Shown here: piece by piece, positions 9,895 to 19,801 of the stretch | How the letters are laid out: each line of letters begins with the position of its first letter | Position numbering within the stretch: the stretch's first letter is position 1 | NCBI RefSeq assembly: GCF_001039355.2 | Contig: NW_019773792.1 | Coordinates: 289,134-323,726, forward strand | DNA: 34,593 nt | Source of the DNA: Lingula anatina | Lineage: Eukaryota; Brachiopoda; Lingulata; Lingulida; Lingulidae | Direction of reading: 5' to 3' | Notes under the pieces: generated by a model | Told to the model about the DNA's origin: nothing | Databases searched by the model: none | The model's input: only the letters and a program-made list of their open reading frames with translations | Position numbers and translations under genes: made by a program

Positions 9895-11983
9895 ATCCTC
9901 CCCTGTCCACTAACTATTACCAGGGATAGAATTGCACATTTCGCGCAATAGGCACGTGGTCATTTATATTGTCATTGAGCGGTGTCACAAATAACTGCTC
10001 GGTATAAATACACGAGGCAGGCGCACAAAAATGGCGACTCCCTTCCGTTTCAGATATTTGCCTTGGATCATTTTTCACTATTTCTGGAAAATCTCTAGTA
10101 CGGTCTGGATTTTGGAAATTTAAAATTTACATGATGAAGGATGACGACAATAAACATTTGACGAAAAAGACGATATAGGCTATGTACCGATTGTTATCTT
10201 AATTAGTTTATAAATTTATGGTGAAAACAGTGGATATTTTAGGACAGTAATGTTTGTTGCAATAATATGACTAACAGTATATACGTATTGCCAACATTCA
10301 TGCAGATTTGGTTTTAACTTTTTCCACCAAAAACAAATCGTGTGTGAAATCTGTGAGCCTGTATGCGTATTTACTGTAATACAGCCACAGACAAAAAATA
10401 GTTATGAACATGGCATGTGAACCCTTGTTTTGCGTAGATCTAGTTTTTCGACTTGAAGTTTTATTTTCAAGCTACATTTTGTATCTCATTCTATCCAAAG
10501 GCTCTCCTCGACTGCCGTACGCGGGCACATGGGAGTGACCAAGCTGGCCGCGGGCCTCACTCTGGAGCAGGGCCTCGGGATGGAGATCGTGACGTCATTC
10601 CTGCTGGTGTTCACTCTGTTTTCAGCCTCGGAGTCATCAAGGAGTGACTCTCTCAGCTCCAGTGTTGCCATGGGAGCTGTTGTGACAATGATGCATTTAG
10701 CCACGGTATGGGTAACTTCTAGCGCTGTTTGTTCGTCTGAAATGATATAATTGAAGAAATATTTACTCAGCAAGCGATTTTCTCCTTCTGATTTCTCTTT
10801 CTATCCCTCTCCCATTCTCTCTCTCTCTCTTTCTCTCTCTCTCTCCATATATAATATCAAAGAGGTATAACAATCTGTTATAATTCCTTGATAATATCCA
10901 TTTAACGTCTCTCATGTTCTTCTAGGTTCAGTTCACTGGCTGTGGCATAAATCCCGCGAGATCTCTCGGTCCTTCTTTCATCACGAACTACTGGGAAAAC
11001 CACTGGGTGAGTCAAGTTCAGTTTGTTTCAAAGGCTCGTAATTAATGGCACAAAGTGCAATGAAAATATGCCTCTATCTCTTATCGTGTCTCACCTGAAT
11101 AAATGCTGGCCGTTATCACTGAAAACAAAATGCAATCTAGATCTGTCTCACCTACCGCATTATTAATTCAACCTCATTTCTATATTTTTTTCTCTAATAT
11201 GCTCTACCAGTTTTGGCAACGTTTATTTATTTCTTTTTTCGGCAGATTTATTGGTTGGGACCTTGCCTCGGGGGGATCGTGGCGGGAATCCTGTACAAGT
11301 ACATCTTTGACCCCCGCAAGACGGCGCCACGGAGGTCCAGTGGGGTACAGGAATCTCAGGATTCCGATGACGGTAAGATTCAGTATTTCTTAAATGTAAA
11401 GGAGGCGAATCTAGTTCATGTAAAGAGACTGTTGTGACTGATATGTGTCAGTAGTGTGCAAACAATTACAATTTCCCAAACGAGACTCGGTATTTCGCTT
11501 GCTCTCTTTCAGTTGAAGAGATATGCCCATGAAAAGGAACCAAAAGGACTTTTTAAAATCTGAAAATCTATCTAGAATAATCTGAAAAATGCAGTTACCG
11601 TTAGATAATGAAAATGGCATGACTCGCTCATTTGCCGTGTAATTCTTATTATTCTGCATTCATTTCTATTGCTTCCAGGTACGTTTAACTATAAACGCTG
11701 CAAGTTCAGAGACTCCAACAGTTCTAAAAAATCGCCAAAGTTTAGCAGTCGTAGCGGAAGCAATTTGAAGAGTAGTCCCTCACGCGCCAGTACACTTGCT
11801 TACAAGCAGCCATATGTGGCACAAGGTGCGGACAACCGCGCGTATAATGTCGACACTGACGTCTATGACTATGAAAAAGCATTTGAACACATTCCATTGG
11901 ATTACTCCACACCAGTGTCAAGGTCACAAGAAATGAAACTGTTTGATGTTGCCTCTGGTGGATTTTCAGGCTCAAAGTTTTAA
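7562..11983 (+). CDS. Classical water-channel aquaporin (AQP1/AQP4-type), 418 aa, 5 exons
   Basis: Exons are 7562-8100, 10501-10705, 10926-11006, 11246-11372 and 11679-11983; all introns GT-AG, phases agree, 1257 nt coding. It is a plasma-membrane tetrameric water pore by family. TM1 begins FWRAVISECIATLLYV (43-58). HISGGHLNPAI holds NPA1 (142-144) and TGCGINPARS holds NPA2 (257-259). The aromatic/Arg filter is F122, H245, C254, R260, the water-selective set of AQP1; C254 matches the mercury-sensitive Cys of AQP1. TM4 keeps EQGLGMEI and TM6 is IYWLGPCLGGIVAGILYKYIF. Intron positions around the second NPA match vertebrate AQP1, whose third exon also encodes 27 residues. The loop between TM1 and TM2 is long (about 65-112) with sequons N74-A-T and N105-S-S. 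The cytoplasmic tail (297-418) is long, Ser- and Lys-rich at first, with an RRSS kinase-like site (304-307). The start has a strong context (AAG ATG G) and an in-frame stop four codons upstream. Confidence 0.96.
8869..8894 (+). repeat. Poly(A) run
   Basis: Uninterrupted A run of about 26 bases in aquaporin intron 1. It could be the tail of an old retroposed copy, but no flanking duplication was recognised. Confidence 0.9.
9033..9085 (+). repeat. (TTTA)n microsatellite
   Basis: Near-perfect ATTT tetranucleotide repeat in aquaporin intron 1. Confidence 0.9.
9841..9892 (+). repeat. (CT)n microsatellite
   Basis: Pure CT dinucleotide run of 52 bases in aquaporin intron 1, about 110 bases upstream of the TATA-like box at 10003. 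Confidence 0.95.
10003..10040 (+). promoter_or_regulatory. Candidate TATA promoter inside aquaporin intron 1
   Basis: TATAAATA at 10003-10010 is followed at 10031 by AAAATGGCGACTCCCTTCCG, which resembles a YY1-type initiator motif with an ETS-like CTTCCG. A start would be expected about 25-32 bases downstream of the TATA box, at this motif. An ATG at 10031 opens a frame of about 30 codons. It could be an alternative first exon for the aquaporin or a chance match; there is no transcript evidence here. Confidence 0.25.
10706..11678 (+). other. Aquaporin introns 2, 3 and 4
   Basis: Intron 2 (10706-10925) contains a CT-rich run near 10808-10845. Intron 3 (11007-11245) and intron 4 (11373-11678) have no recognised features. 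Introns 2 and 3 are phase 0 and intron 4 is phase 1. Exon 3 (81 nt) carries the second NPA motif, so skipping it would keep the frame but destroy the pore. Confidence 0.85.
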
Positions 11984-12877
11984 AGACAAAATATATAGAA
12001 AAATAGAAATAGATGCGGGAGTTGGTTTATTTGCCCTTATTAATGGGTTTGCGACAGACCGTCAGAATAGCTTTAACGGGGCATATTCTTCAGGAAATAT
12101 GCCCAACTAATGATATCTGTATTAAAATACACAAATAGGAAGCCCATTCTGTAAATTTTGAGCTTGAAAAAAAAGCCCTTTCTCTTGGCCTGGGAGTTAA
12201 TGAGCTACGTGATCACGTGGTCCGGTAACGACATACATGCCACCGGAGGAGAGAGCCAGTTTGCTAAACTGTCAAAGTGAGCAGCCATTTCAAACTACTG
12301 ATAACAATTAATACCCATTCACCTCTCTCACCCGAGGGGTTTACATCCTCCTGGAGCCATGTGAGGCCAGGCTCCTGTCTATTCAGATATTAAACTAGCA
12401 TTTAATTACGGTTATTCGAACTAGTATAATATAATGCATTTGAATGGCTTTTTTTGCGTAAAGTTTTGCGAAAATATAAAAAAATTGCCTGTAGGCCTAG
12501 ACGCAGTACTTGAGTTTGTAATTATAAATCTATTGGTTGAAATACCCTTTAGAAACAAATAAATTATTTCTCAAAGCACTCAACACTTAATTTCCTGTAG
12601 CGAGTTAGGATTACGAACCATTTAATTAGGGATATTCCCAATCTTTTATTTCTGCTCTTATACTACTGCTCCTTTTAGAGTTTTTCCTAAAACATGATTT
12701 CCTCCTCGGAAGTAATGCCTGGGCATGCGCATGCTTCAAGACACCCTTAGAGCGATCTCTTAAATATATGAATATTTGCGACCGTGTTTGAAATCACTTG
12801 TTTAAATATCGATTTTAAACGTATATAAAAATACGAAAAAAATGCTAAAGCCCACCAAGAATCTGACAGGATGAGTT
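11984..12877 (+). other. Aquaporin 3' region and start of the intergenic DNA
   Basis: Likely 3'UTR followed by spacer. Possible polyadenylation signals are ATTAAA at 12121-12126 and AATAAA at 12558-12563. A 12-bp perfect palindrome, ACGTGATCACGT (12207-12218), overlaps an E-box CACGTG. No gene is recognised. Confidence 0.5.
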
Positions 12878-14313
12878 ACCTGTCAATACCTGCATGGCTT
12901 GGGGAGTGCGGCGGTGCGTAATTAACAAGTTTAATTGTAAACGAGCTCTTCGCAACTGCCAGGCGTTTAAATTGCAGCAGTTAGTAAGCTTGTCAACTGA
13001 TGATTGTCAGTTTAGAACACCGTCGGCTTTTTATGTGATCTAAACCACTCGAGACGACCATAGTCTCTATTCTCATCTATTGCCACCGAAGTTGGTAAGA
13101 AAGTCACAGAACACCGTCAGAGAAAAAGTAAGAAGATTGTCAACGAATGTCAGCTCCTTTGCTGCTTTTTAGTGCATCCCACGGCAACACACTGAGGCAT
13201 AACGAAAATTACCCAAATTCAGCATAACCTTCTCTTACTTCACTGTATACAGTATGTACAGCTCAGCAGAAGCAAAGACTCCGGGCTTGTATGTCGTCAC
13301 AGTACCACGTGACCCTGATATGTCTCTTTATTTTGCATATTGAGGTGAGGCTTTCTAAAACGTTTTTGTTTTCTACTTATGGATTGTTTTTATACTGTTT
13401 ATAGGGTGGTAATCGATTCAAACATATCTCTAGTGTACAGATTGAGTGCTGGATCTACAAAATTCTAGGAAAGGAGTTTAGTGTGTCACAAACCCATTAA
13501 TTGTTATCAATGTACAAAAGTGTAAATATGACTCAAATCAAGAATATCTTCATGGCATACACAGAAAATGGCCAAAGTTGGTCCTATTCAATGCGATATA
13601 GAACACCGAACGTAGCAGTGGGCAGGTCTCACCGACGACTTATCCAACAAACAGACACATTCTTAAACGGACACATTCTTATTTTTGAAACTCTAAGGGA
13701 GTTAAACTTGTGGCACAATGTATCTTTGGTTGCATTGCTGCATTCACAACACCGCTCTAACTATTTCGCGGATCAAATATGACCGACCCGCTTGAGTGCT
13801 TTTTTTCGAAATTCCCTGCAGGGAATCCACTGGGATAAGACGGCAAGCTTTCAAGCTTTGGCACTTTTCAGTGGCTCACCCTATTGGTGAATCGTATTAT
13901 AAACTAACACAACAAACACACCCCCAGCTGATGGAAATGGCTGTTTACAGCTCATATGAATCACAATTTTGTCATATATGACAAATATTAATTTAAATAT
14001 ACACGGTCGTTTTTTAAATAGCGAGCATTCAAAAGCGACATTTGGATATAAGCATTCGATTGAATGCGTAGCAAGAGACGCGTCTCTGACGTCTCAGTAA
14101 ATAAAACACTGTCAATAAAGTCTATTCTACATTAAACTAGCGTTTGGGTTTAACGCTTTTTGGTAGATCTTGTTTTATATGCCCGAAATTCCATTTCATC
14201 CTATTCATTAACGTACGCAATTATTTTCGCTTTAAGTGTCGATATATTTGTACTAAAATAATGCTGCTTGAATATCCGCGACGAGACCAGAAATAAACTA
14301 TAACACTGCCATC

Positions 14314-14349
<36 letters not shown>

Positions 14350-14880
14350 ATCAAACTAGGTGGCTTAAATAGACGTCAAACCAGCCAAAATGTCTATTAA
14401 CAGAGGTATTTAAACAGTTAAAGGGAGTTTTTGGCTATTACCGTGATTTTCGTTCCATTTCAACACCCTTTTACCAGCTATAGGGTCCCCATAAAACCTC
14501 CAAAACCGATTAGCTTTGCAATCAGGATTTGTAATTTGTGTACAATCAATGAGAGTTAACGCAATTTAGGAGTGTTAATTCAATTTATTTTCAACTTTAA
14601 GATTAAATGTCGCCAATGGTCAGCCATATCATTGTCCCTGGTGTATTGAACTGTTGCGCTCGCTGCGTGAAATCACTACCTCAGGAAAGACTTGAAATGT
14701 AAACCGTGAATTATTGTCCTGTACAAGGCATCGTCGAGTTGCATGTGGCAGTCACGAATCCTGTGAAAGAGGAATTTTTAATTATGTTTTGAGATGAAGC
14801 GTATCTGACTCATATAGGGACAGCGCGTGACGTCTTGACGGAGCATGTTGACCCGACCATGAGGATAGGGAATACCCCAC
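12878..14880 (+). repeat. Duplicated 2.0-kb segment, copy 1 (ends at an assembly N)
   Basis: Near-identical to 14883-16895, with scattered substitutions, small indels and a different (GA)n length (about 14319-14347 here). It stops exactly at the N at 14881, inside the left end of the inverted-repeat element that is complete in copy 2. This is most simply the end of one contig overlapping the start of the next from the other allele. Short reading frames are shared by both copies but show no protein family signature. Confidence 0.95.
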
Positions 14881-14881
14881 N
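14881..14881. other. Assembly gap (single N)
   Basis: One N separating two near-identical 2.0-kb segments; likely a contig join whose overlap was not merged. Confidence 0.95.
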
Positions 14882-14882
14882 A

Positions 14883-16313
14883 ACCTGTCAATACCTGGTT
14901 TGGGGAGTGCGGCGGTGCGTAATTAACAAGTTTAATTGTAAACGAGCTCTTGGTCAACTGCCAGGCATTTAAATTGCATCAGCAGTTAGTAAGCTTGCCA
15001 ACTGATGATTGTCAATTTAGAACACTGTCGGCTTTTGATGTGATCTGAACCACTCGAGGCGACCATAGTCTCTATTCACATCTATTGCCACCGAAGTTGG
15101 TAAGAAAGTCATAGAACACCGTCAGAGAAAAAGTAAGAAGATTGTCAACGAATGTCAGCTCCTTTGCTGCTTTTTAGTGCATCCCACGGCAACACACTGA
15201 GGCATAACGAAAATTACCCAAATTCAGCATAACCTTCTCTTACTTCACTGTATACAGTAGGTACAGCTCAGCTGAAGCAAAGACTCCGGGCTTGTATGTC
15301 GTCACAGCACCAAGTGACCCAGATCTGTCTCTTTATTTTGCATATTGAGATGAGGCTTTTGTTTTCTACTTATAGATTGTTTTTATACTGTTTATAGGGT
15401 GGTGATCGCTTCAAACATATCTCTAGTGTACATATTGAGTGCTGGATCTACAAAATTCTGGGAAAGGAGTTTAGTGTGTCACAAACCCATTAATTGTTAT
15501 CAATGTACAAAAGTGTAAATATGACTCAAATCAAGAATATCTTCATGGCATACACAGAAAATGGCCAAAGTTGGTCCTATTCAATGCGATATAGAACACC
15601 GAACGTAGCAGTGGGCAGGTCTCACCGACGACTTATCCAACAAACAGACACATTCTAAACAGACACATTTTTGAAACTCTAAAGGAGTTAAACTTGTGAC
15701 ACAATGTATCTTTGGTTGCATTGCTGCATTCACAACAGCGCTCTAACCATTTCGAGGATCAAATATGACCGACCCGTTTGAGTGCTTTTTTTTCGAAATT
15801 CCCTGCAGGGAATCCACTGGGATAAGACGGCAAGCTTTCAAGCTTTGGCACTTTTCAGTGGCTCACCCTATTGGTGAATCGTATTATAAACTAACACAAC
15901 AAACACACCCCCAGCTGATGGAAATGGCTGTTTACAGCTCATATGAATCACAATTTTGTCATATATGACAAATATTAATTTAAATATACACGGTCGTTTT
16001 TTAAACAGCGAGCATTCAAAAGCGACATTTGGATATAAGCATTCGATCGAATGCGTAGCAAGAGACGCGTCTCTGATGTCTCAATAAATAAAACACTGTC
16101 AATAAAGTCTATTCTACATGTACATTAAACTAGCGTTTGGGTTTAACGCTTTTTGGTAGATCTTGTTTTGTATGCCCGAAATTCCATTTCATCCTATTCA
16201 TTAACGTACGCAATTATTTTCGCTTTAAGTGTCGATATATTTGTACTAAAATAATGCTGCTTGAATATCCGCGACAAGACCAGAAATAAACTATAACACT
16301 GCCATCTAAAAGA

Positions 16314-16364
<51 letters not shown>

Positions 16365-16895
16365 ATCAAACTAGGTGGCTTAAATAGACGTCAAACCAGC
16401 CAAAATGTCAATTAACAGAGGTATTTAAACAGTTAAAGGGAGTTTTTGGCTATTACCGTGATTTTCGTTCCATTTCAACACCCTTTTACCAGCTATAGAG
16501 TCTCCATAAAACCTCCAAAACCGATTAGCTTTGCAATCAGGGTTTGTAATTTGTGTACAATCAATGAGAGTTGACGCAATTTAGGAGTGTTAATTCAATT
16601 TATTTTCAACTTTAAGATTAAATGTCGCCAATGGTCAGCCATATCATTGTCCCTGGTGGATTGAACTGTTGCGCTCGCTGCGTGAAATCACTACCTCAGA
16701 AAAGACTTGAAATGTAAACCGTGAATTATTGTTTTGTACAAGGCATCATCGAGCTGCATGTGGCAGTCACGAATCCTGTGAAAGAGGAATTTTTAATTAT
16801 GTTTTGAGATGAAGCGTATCTGACTTATATAGGGACAGCGCGTGACGTCTTGACGGAGCATGTTGACCCGACCATGAGGATAGGGAATACCCCAC
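14883..16895 (+). repeat. Duplicated 2.0-kb segment, copy 2
   Basis: Starts ACCTGTCAATACC like copy 1 and runs collinearly to AATACCCCAC, then continues into sequence that copy 1 lacks. Its (GA)n run is longer (about 16311-16362). No coding sequence is supported. Confidence 0.95.
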
Positions 16896-17081
16896 CCCCC
16901 CCACCCCCAATCACCAAGATTAAAACAACACAATCACTAATCATCAAGATATCGTCAGGCCAATCACCAATCACCAAGAATTCCTGAATCACGATTCACG
17001 CAGAATATTGGGTTCAAATAAAGTATCACGCTCGAAAAATAAGGCCAATCACGAGGAACGCAAAAGGTATTCCCTACCCTC
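16876..17081. mobile_element. 206-bp MITE-like element with 16-bp terminal inverted repeats
   Basis: The left end GAGGATAGGGAATACC (16876-16891) is the reverse complement of the right end (17066-17081) with one mismatch. The interior is A/C-rich with repeated AATCACCAAG-like words after a C run. There is no coding capacity. A convincing target-site duplication was not found, although CCAT and ATGG lie near the two ends. The left end is also present at 14861-14876, where copy 1 breaks off. Confidence 0.6.
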
Positions 17082-17435
17082 GACTATGGACAAACTTCCG
17101 TTATTATGTCCAATACTCGACTGAGCAACAAGAAAGTGCCTAGGAATCAGCGAGGTTTGCCCGGTACTATCTCACAAGATGCACCATCATTCAACGAGAA
17201 AAATGGCTGAGAAATCTGCATTGTTTGCATATGGTGAAGGCCTACAATGCAAGCTACCAGACTGTTCGTTGTCTGCCCTGGTACTCATCTAGACTCCGAT
17301 TGAAATAAAAATAGGAGACTTCTAATTGACAAGAAGGAAAAAAAGGGCTAACACTGAACTCAGATTTCCCCCCAAAATTTTTTCCAAAAATTTCTGTCCT
17401 CCTAGTCTCGAGCAGTCCGTACGTGTCCAAATGCA

Positions 17436-17436
<1 letters not shown>

Positions 17437-17478
<42 letters not shown>
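17437..17478 (+). repeat. (AAT)n microsatellite
   Basis: About 14 near-perfect AAT units. Confidence 0.95.
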
Positions 17479-17479
<1 letters not shown>

Positions 17480-18509
17480 TAATACAGATCAACTCCTCGT
17501 TTGTAATTGTTGGCTACATGCCTCCGTATGATAACATCAATAACGTGTGTCAGTTTCTTCACCCACGATGTATTAGCTTTTAAAAATCACTTCTGAAAAA
17601 TGGATTTAACATATCGCTGCCTACCCCATGCTAACTTAATTATCCATTTTAGCGTGTCAGTTTAACGTAAAAACAGAAGCTTACGTGCAAATCAGAAACA
17701 AATGGAGTTTTGTAAAGCTTAATGGCAGTAATTCCGTTGTATTGTTCCTCTAAAAAAGGGCGGAGAATAAGTCAGTTGTATAAATGAGCTATATACAGCC
17801 CATTGGTTGTATGTAGCGGACGATTTGGTCTTTTCCAAGGCGCCAGACTGTCGTCACGATTCCATTTTCTACCGGACAACACACTTAAGCCATTTCTATT
17901 TGAACGTAATCACTCTTCATTGAGTGTGCTTAAGAAACGCATTAAGCCAGGGACTTGATTGGGTAGGCGTCCTCTAAAATCAGTCGAGCAGCTTATAGAA
18001 ATCTTATGAAGTATTGTCAAAAGTCGTTAAGAATTCTTTAAGACCTTTTGAAAAGGGCATATATCAATAATGGCTGACTGATAGAAGTTTTTTTATCATA
18101 ACGGAACGTTCCCCTCGGAATCTTATCCCGGGTATTGACTTAATTCAAGGCATAGAAAATAACATCGATATGTACTGAAAAGTGTTGACTATAGTTATTT
18201 CAATGGTAAACAGCACTTGCGCGTGCATTCATATACTTTAATTACCTTGTTGGAGGTAATCTGAGAATCTAACAGTTGACGTAGATCGGGTCTTATGATA
18301 CCCACGCAGCGGTGACGGCTTCGATCTTTTCGTTAATTTCAGTTCAAGATGGTGAATTGGTTTACATTGATATACCCAAATGTTTCTCTCCCTCCGCCCC
18401 CCCCTCTCTCTCAAACATGTTCATGTCATAATGCTGGAATGCCACTGCACACCCATTGTTCATACAACCATAAAATATAGAGTTGTCCCGTTAGATCAAT
18501 TTGTACGTT

Positions 18510-18710
18510 GTAACACACACACGCACACGCTCACACACACATACAAACACATATACACACACACACAAAGACAGACAGTCACTGACACTCACACACACAA
18601 TCATACACACGCACGCATAGACACAAACACACACGCAAGTACTCAGACTCAAACACAAAAACATTTATGCACATCCCTTCAAACACCCGCGCACCCCCCC
18701 CCCCGCCCCC
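18510..18710 (+). repeat. CA-rich low-complexity region with C run
   Basis: Irregular ACAC-type repeats of about 180 bases followed by a run of C interrupted by G and A near 18697-18712. Confidence 0.9.
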
Positions 18711-19624
18711 CCACCATCACACAAACGCACTTAACTCAAAGAAATGCTCCACGCTCTTACATTTTACTTTAATACGGGTCAATAAGATCTGATATCAAAT
18801 ATGGCACTTAATTGGACTCCGGCGAAATTGCACTGAATTAAGACGCTTAATCGACGGCAACGATCTGCTTGGGATCACTTTAAAAGATCCATGTGCCGTG
18901 CAGTTGACAGTGATCTAACTGTTGGCTGTATTCTTGGAAATCATGAAAGAATTACTAGGAATAGTTTGAGTTGTATTTCAAGATATACACATTTATGCCC
19001 AAAGTTAAAGATAAATTGTTTGACATTTCAAATAGGTATACTTTTTATATTTATGTGTTGTCCGTGTTTTAGATAGGAAGAAGTCGTTACTACATGTATA
19101 TAATATTCGTTAATGTTTTCCAATCGAGAAAAGCATGTAATACAAGCTGATTAAAGCAGCATAAGTGTGAGCTTTTTCAAGTTTATCTAACAAGAGGAAA
19201 TTGTTCTGATTTCAAGATTGTATTTTCCTTGGCTTTTGCAATTTATACTTTATATAGTGATTCGGACAAAAAACGCTGTTTGTCACCAATTAGTGTAATA
19301 AATCTTAATAGATTTAAATAAAGGAATTGTAGCTAATAACCGACGTCAAATTGACTAAAAGAGGAAATAAAAAAATACGCGGCACTTAGTGGCACTTATT
19401 TTATTACCAAAACTTACTGAAAAGATATAATGGAAAAGTTAAGTAAAACAATAATAATTCAAAAAAGAAAAACTGCATGACAGTAATATTGATAATTGAT
19501 CTACTGGAACCCTTCTTCTACGCAATCTAAGTAGTACTTGTAATAGCGAACGCTCTAACATGCTCATAGACGCATGATCGTATTTCCCCATGTAATTTTT
19601 ATCTCATGACGTTTTATTTCCGTT

Positions 19625-19794
19625 CAGGCCCGTAGCCCGGGGAAAGGGGGGGGGGGGGTGAGAGAACCCCCTTTTAGCTGGGAAAATGTCCACTCTTGCT
19701 AAATTTGATCTAGGTTAACTAAGGTTTCATGACAAAAGGTCCACATTTTCAGAAAGAAATCCCCCTTTTGCTATTGCCGGTACGGGTCTGGAAC
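19625..19794 (+). mobile_element. CAGGCCCGTAGCC-type non-autonomous element, copy 2 (most complete)
   Basis: The left end is CAGGCCCGTAGCCCGG; the right end, reverse-complemented, contains CAGACCCGTACCGG, so the termini are inverted repeats. The 7-bp sequence TTCCGTT flanks it at 19618-19624 and 19795-19801. Internal blocks match copy 1 at 799-941. It contains a G run and no coding sequence. The exact right boundary is uncertain by a few bases. Confidence 0.65.
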
Positions 19795-19801
19795 TTCCGT
19801 T

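Larger units (their letters stand above)
8101..10500 (+). other. Aquaporin intron 1
   Basis: Phase 2 intron of 2.4 kb, donor GTAAGT and acceptor CTATCCAAAG. It contains an A run (8869-8894), a (TTTA)n repeat (about 9033-9085), a pure (CT)n run (9841-9892) and a TATA-like candidate promoter near 10003. No coding exon is supported. Confidence 0.85.
17082..19617. other. Intergenic stretch with microsatellites, no gene recognised
   Basis: AT-rich DNA containing an (AAT)n repeat (17437-17478) and a CA-rich region with a C run (about 18510-18710). Reading frames through the CA-rich region are low-complexity and rejected as genes. Confidence 0.6.

Noticed and set aside
13796-13981. 61-codon frame repeated at 15765-15968
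   Set aside because: Its conservation is explained by the allelic duplication of the whole 2-kb segment; no family signature is seen.
18380-18772. 130-codon His/Thr-rich frame
   Set aside because: It is the translation of a CA-rich low-complexity repeat.
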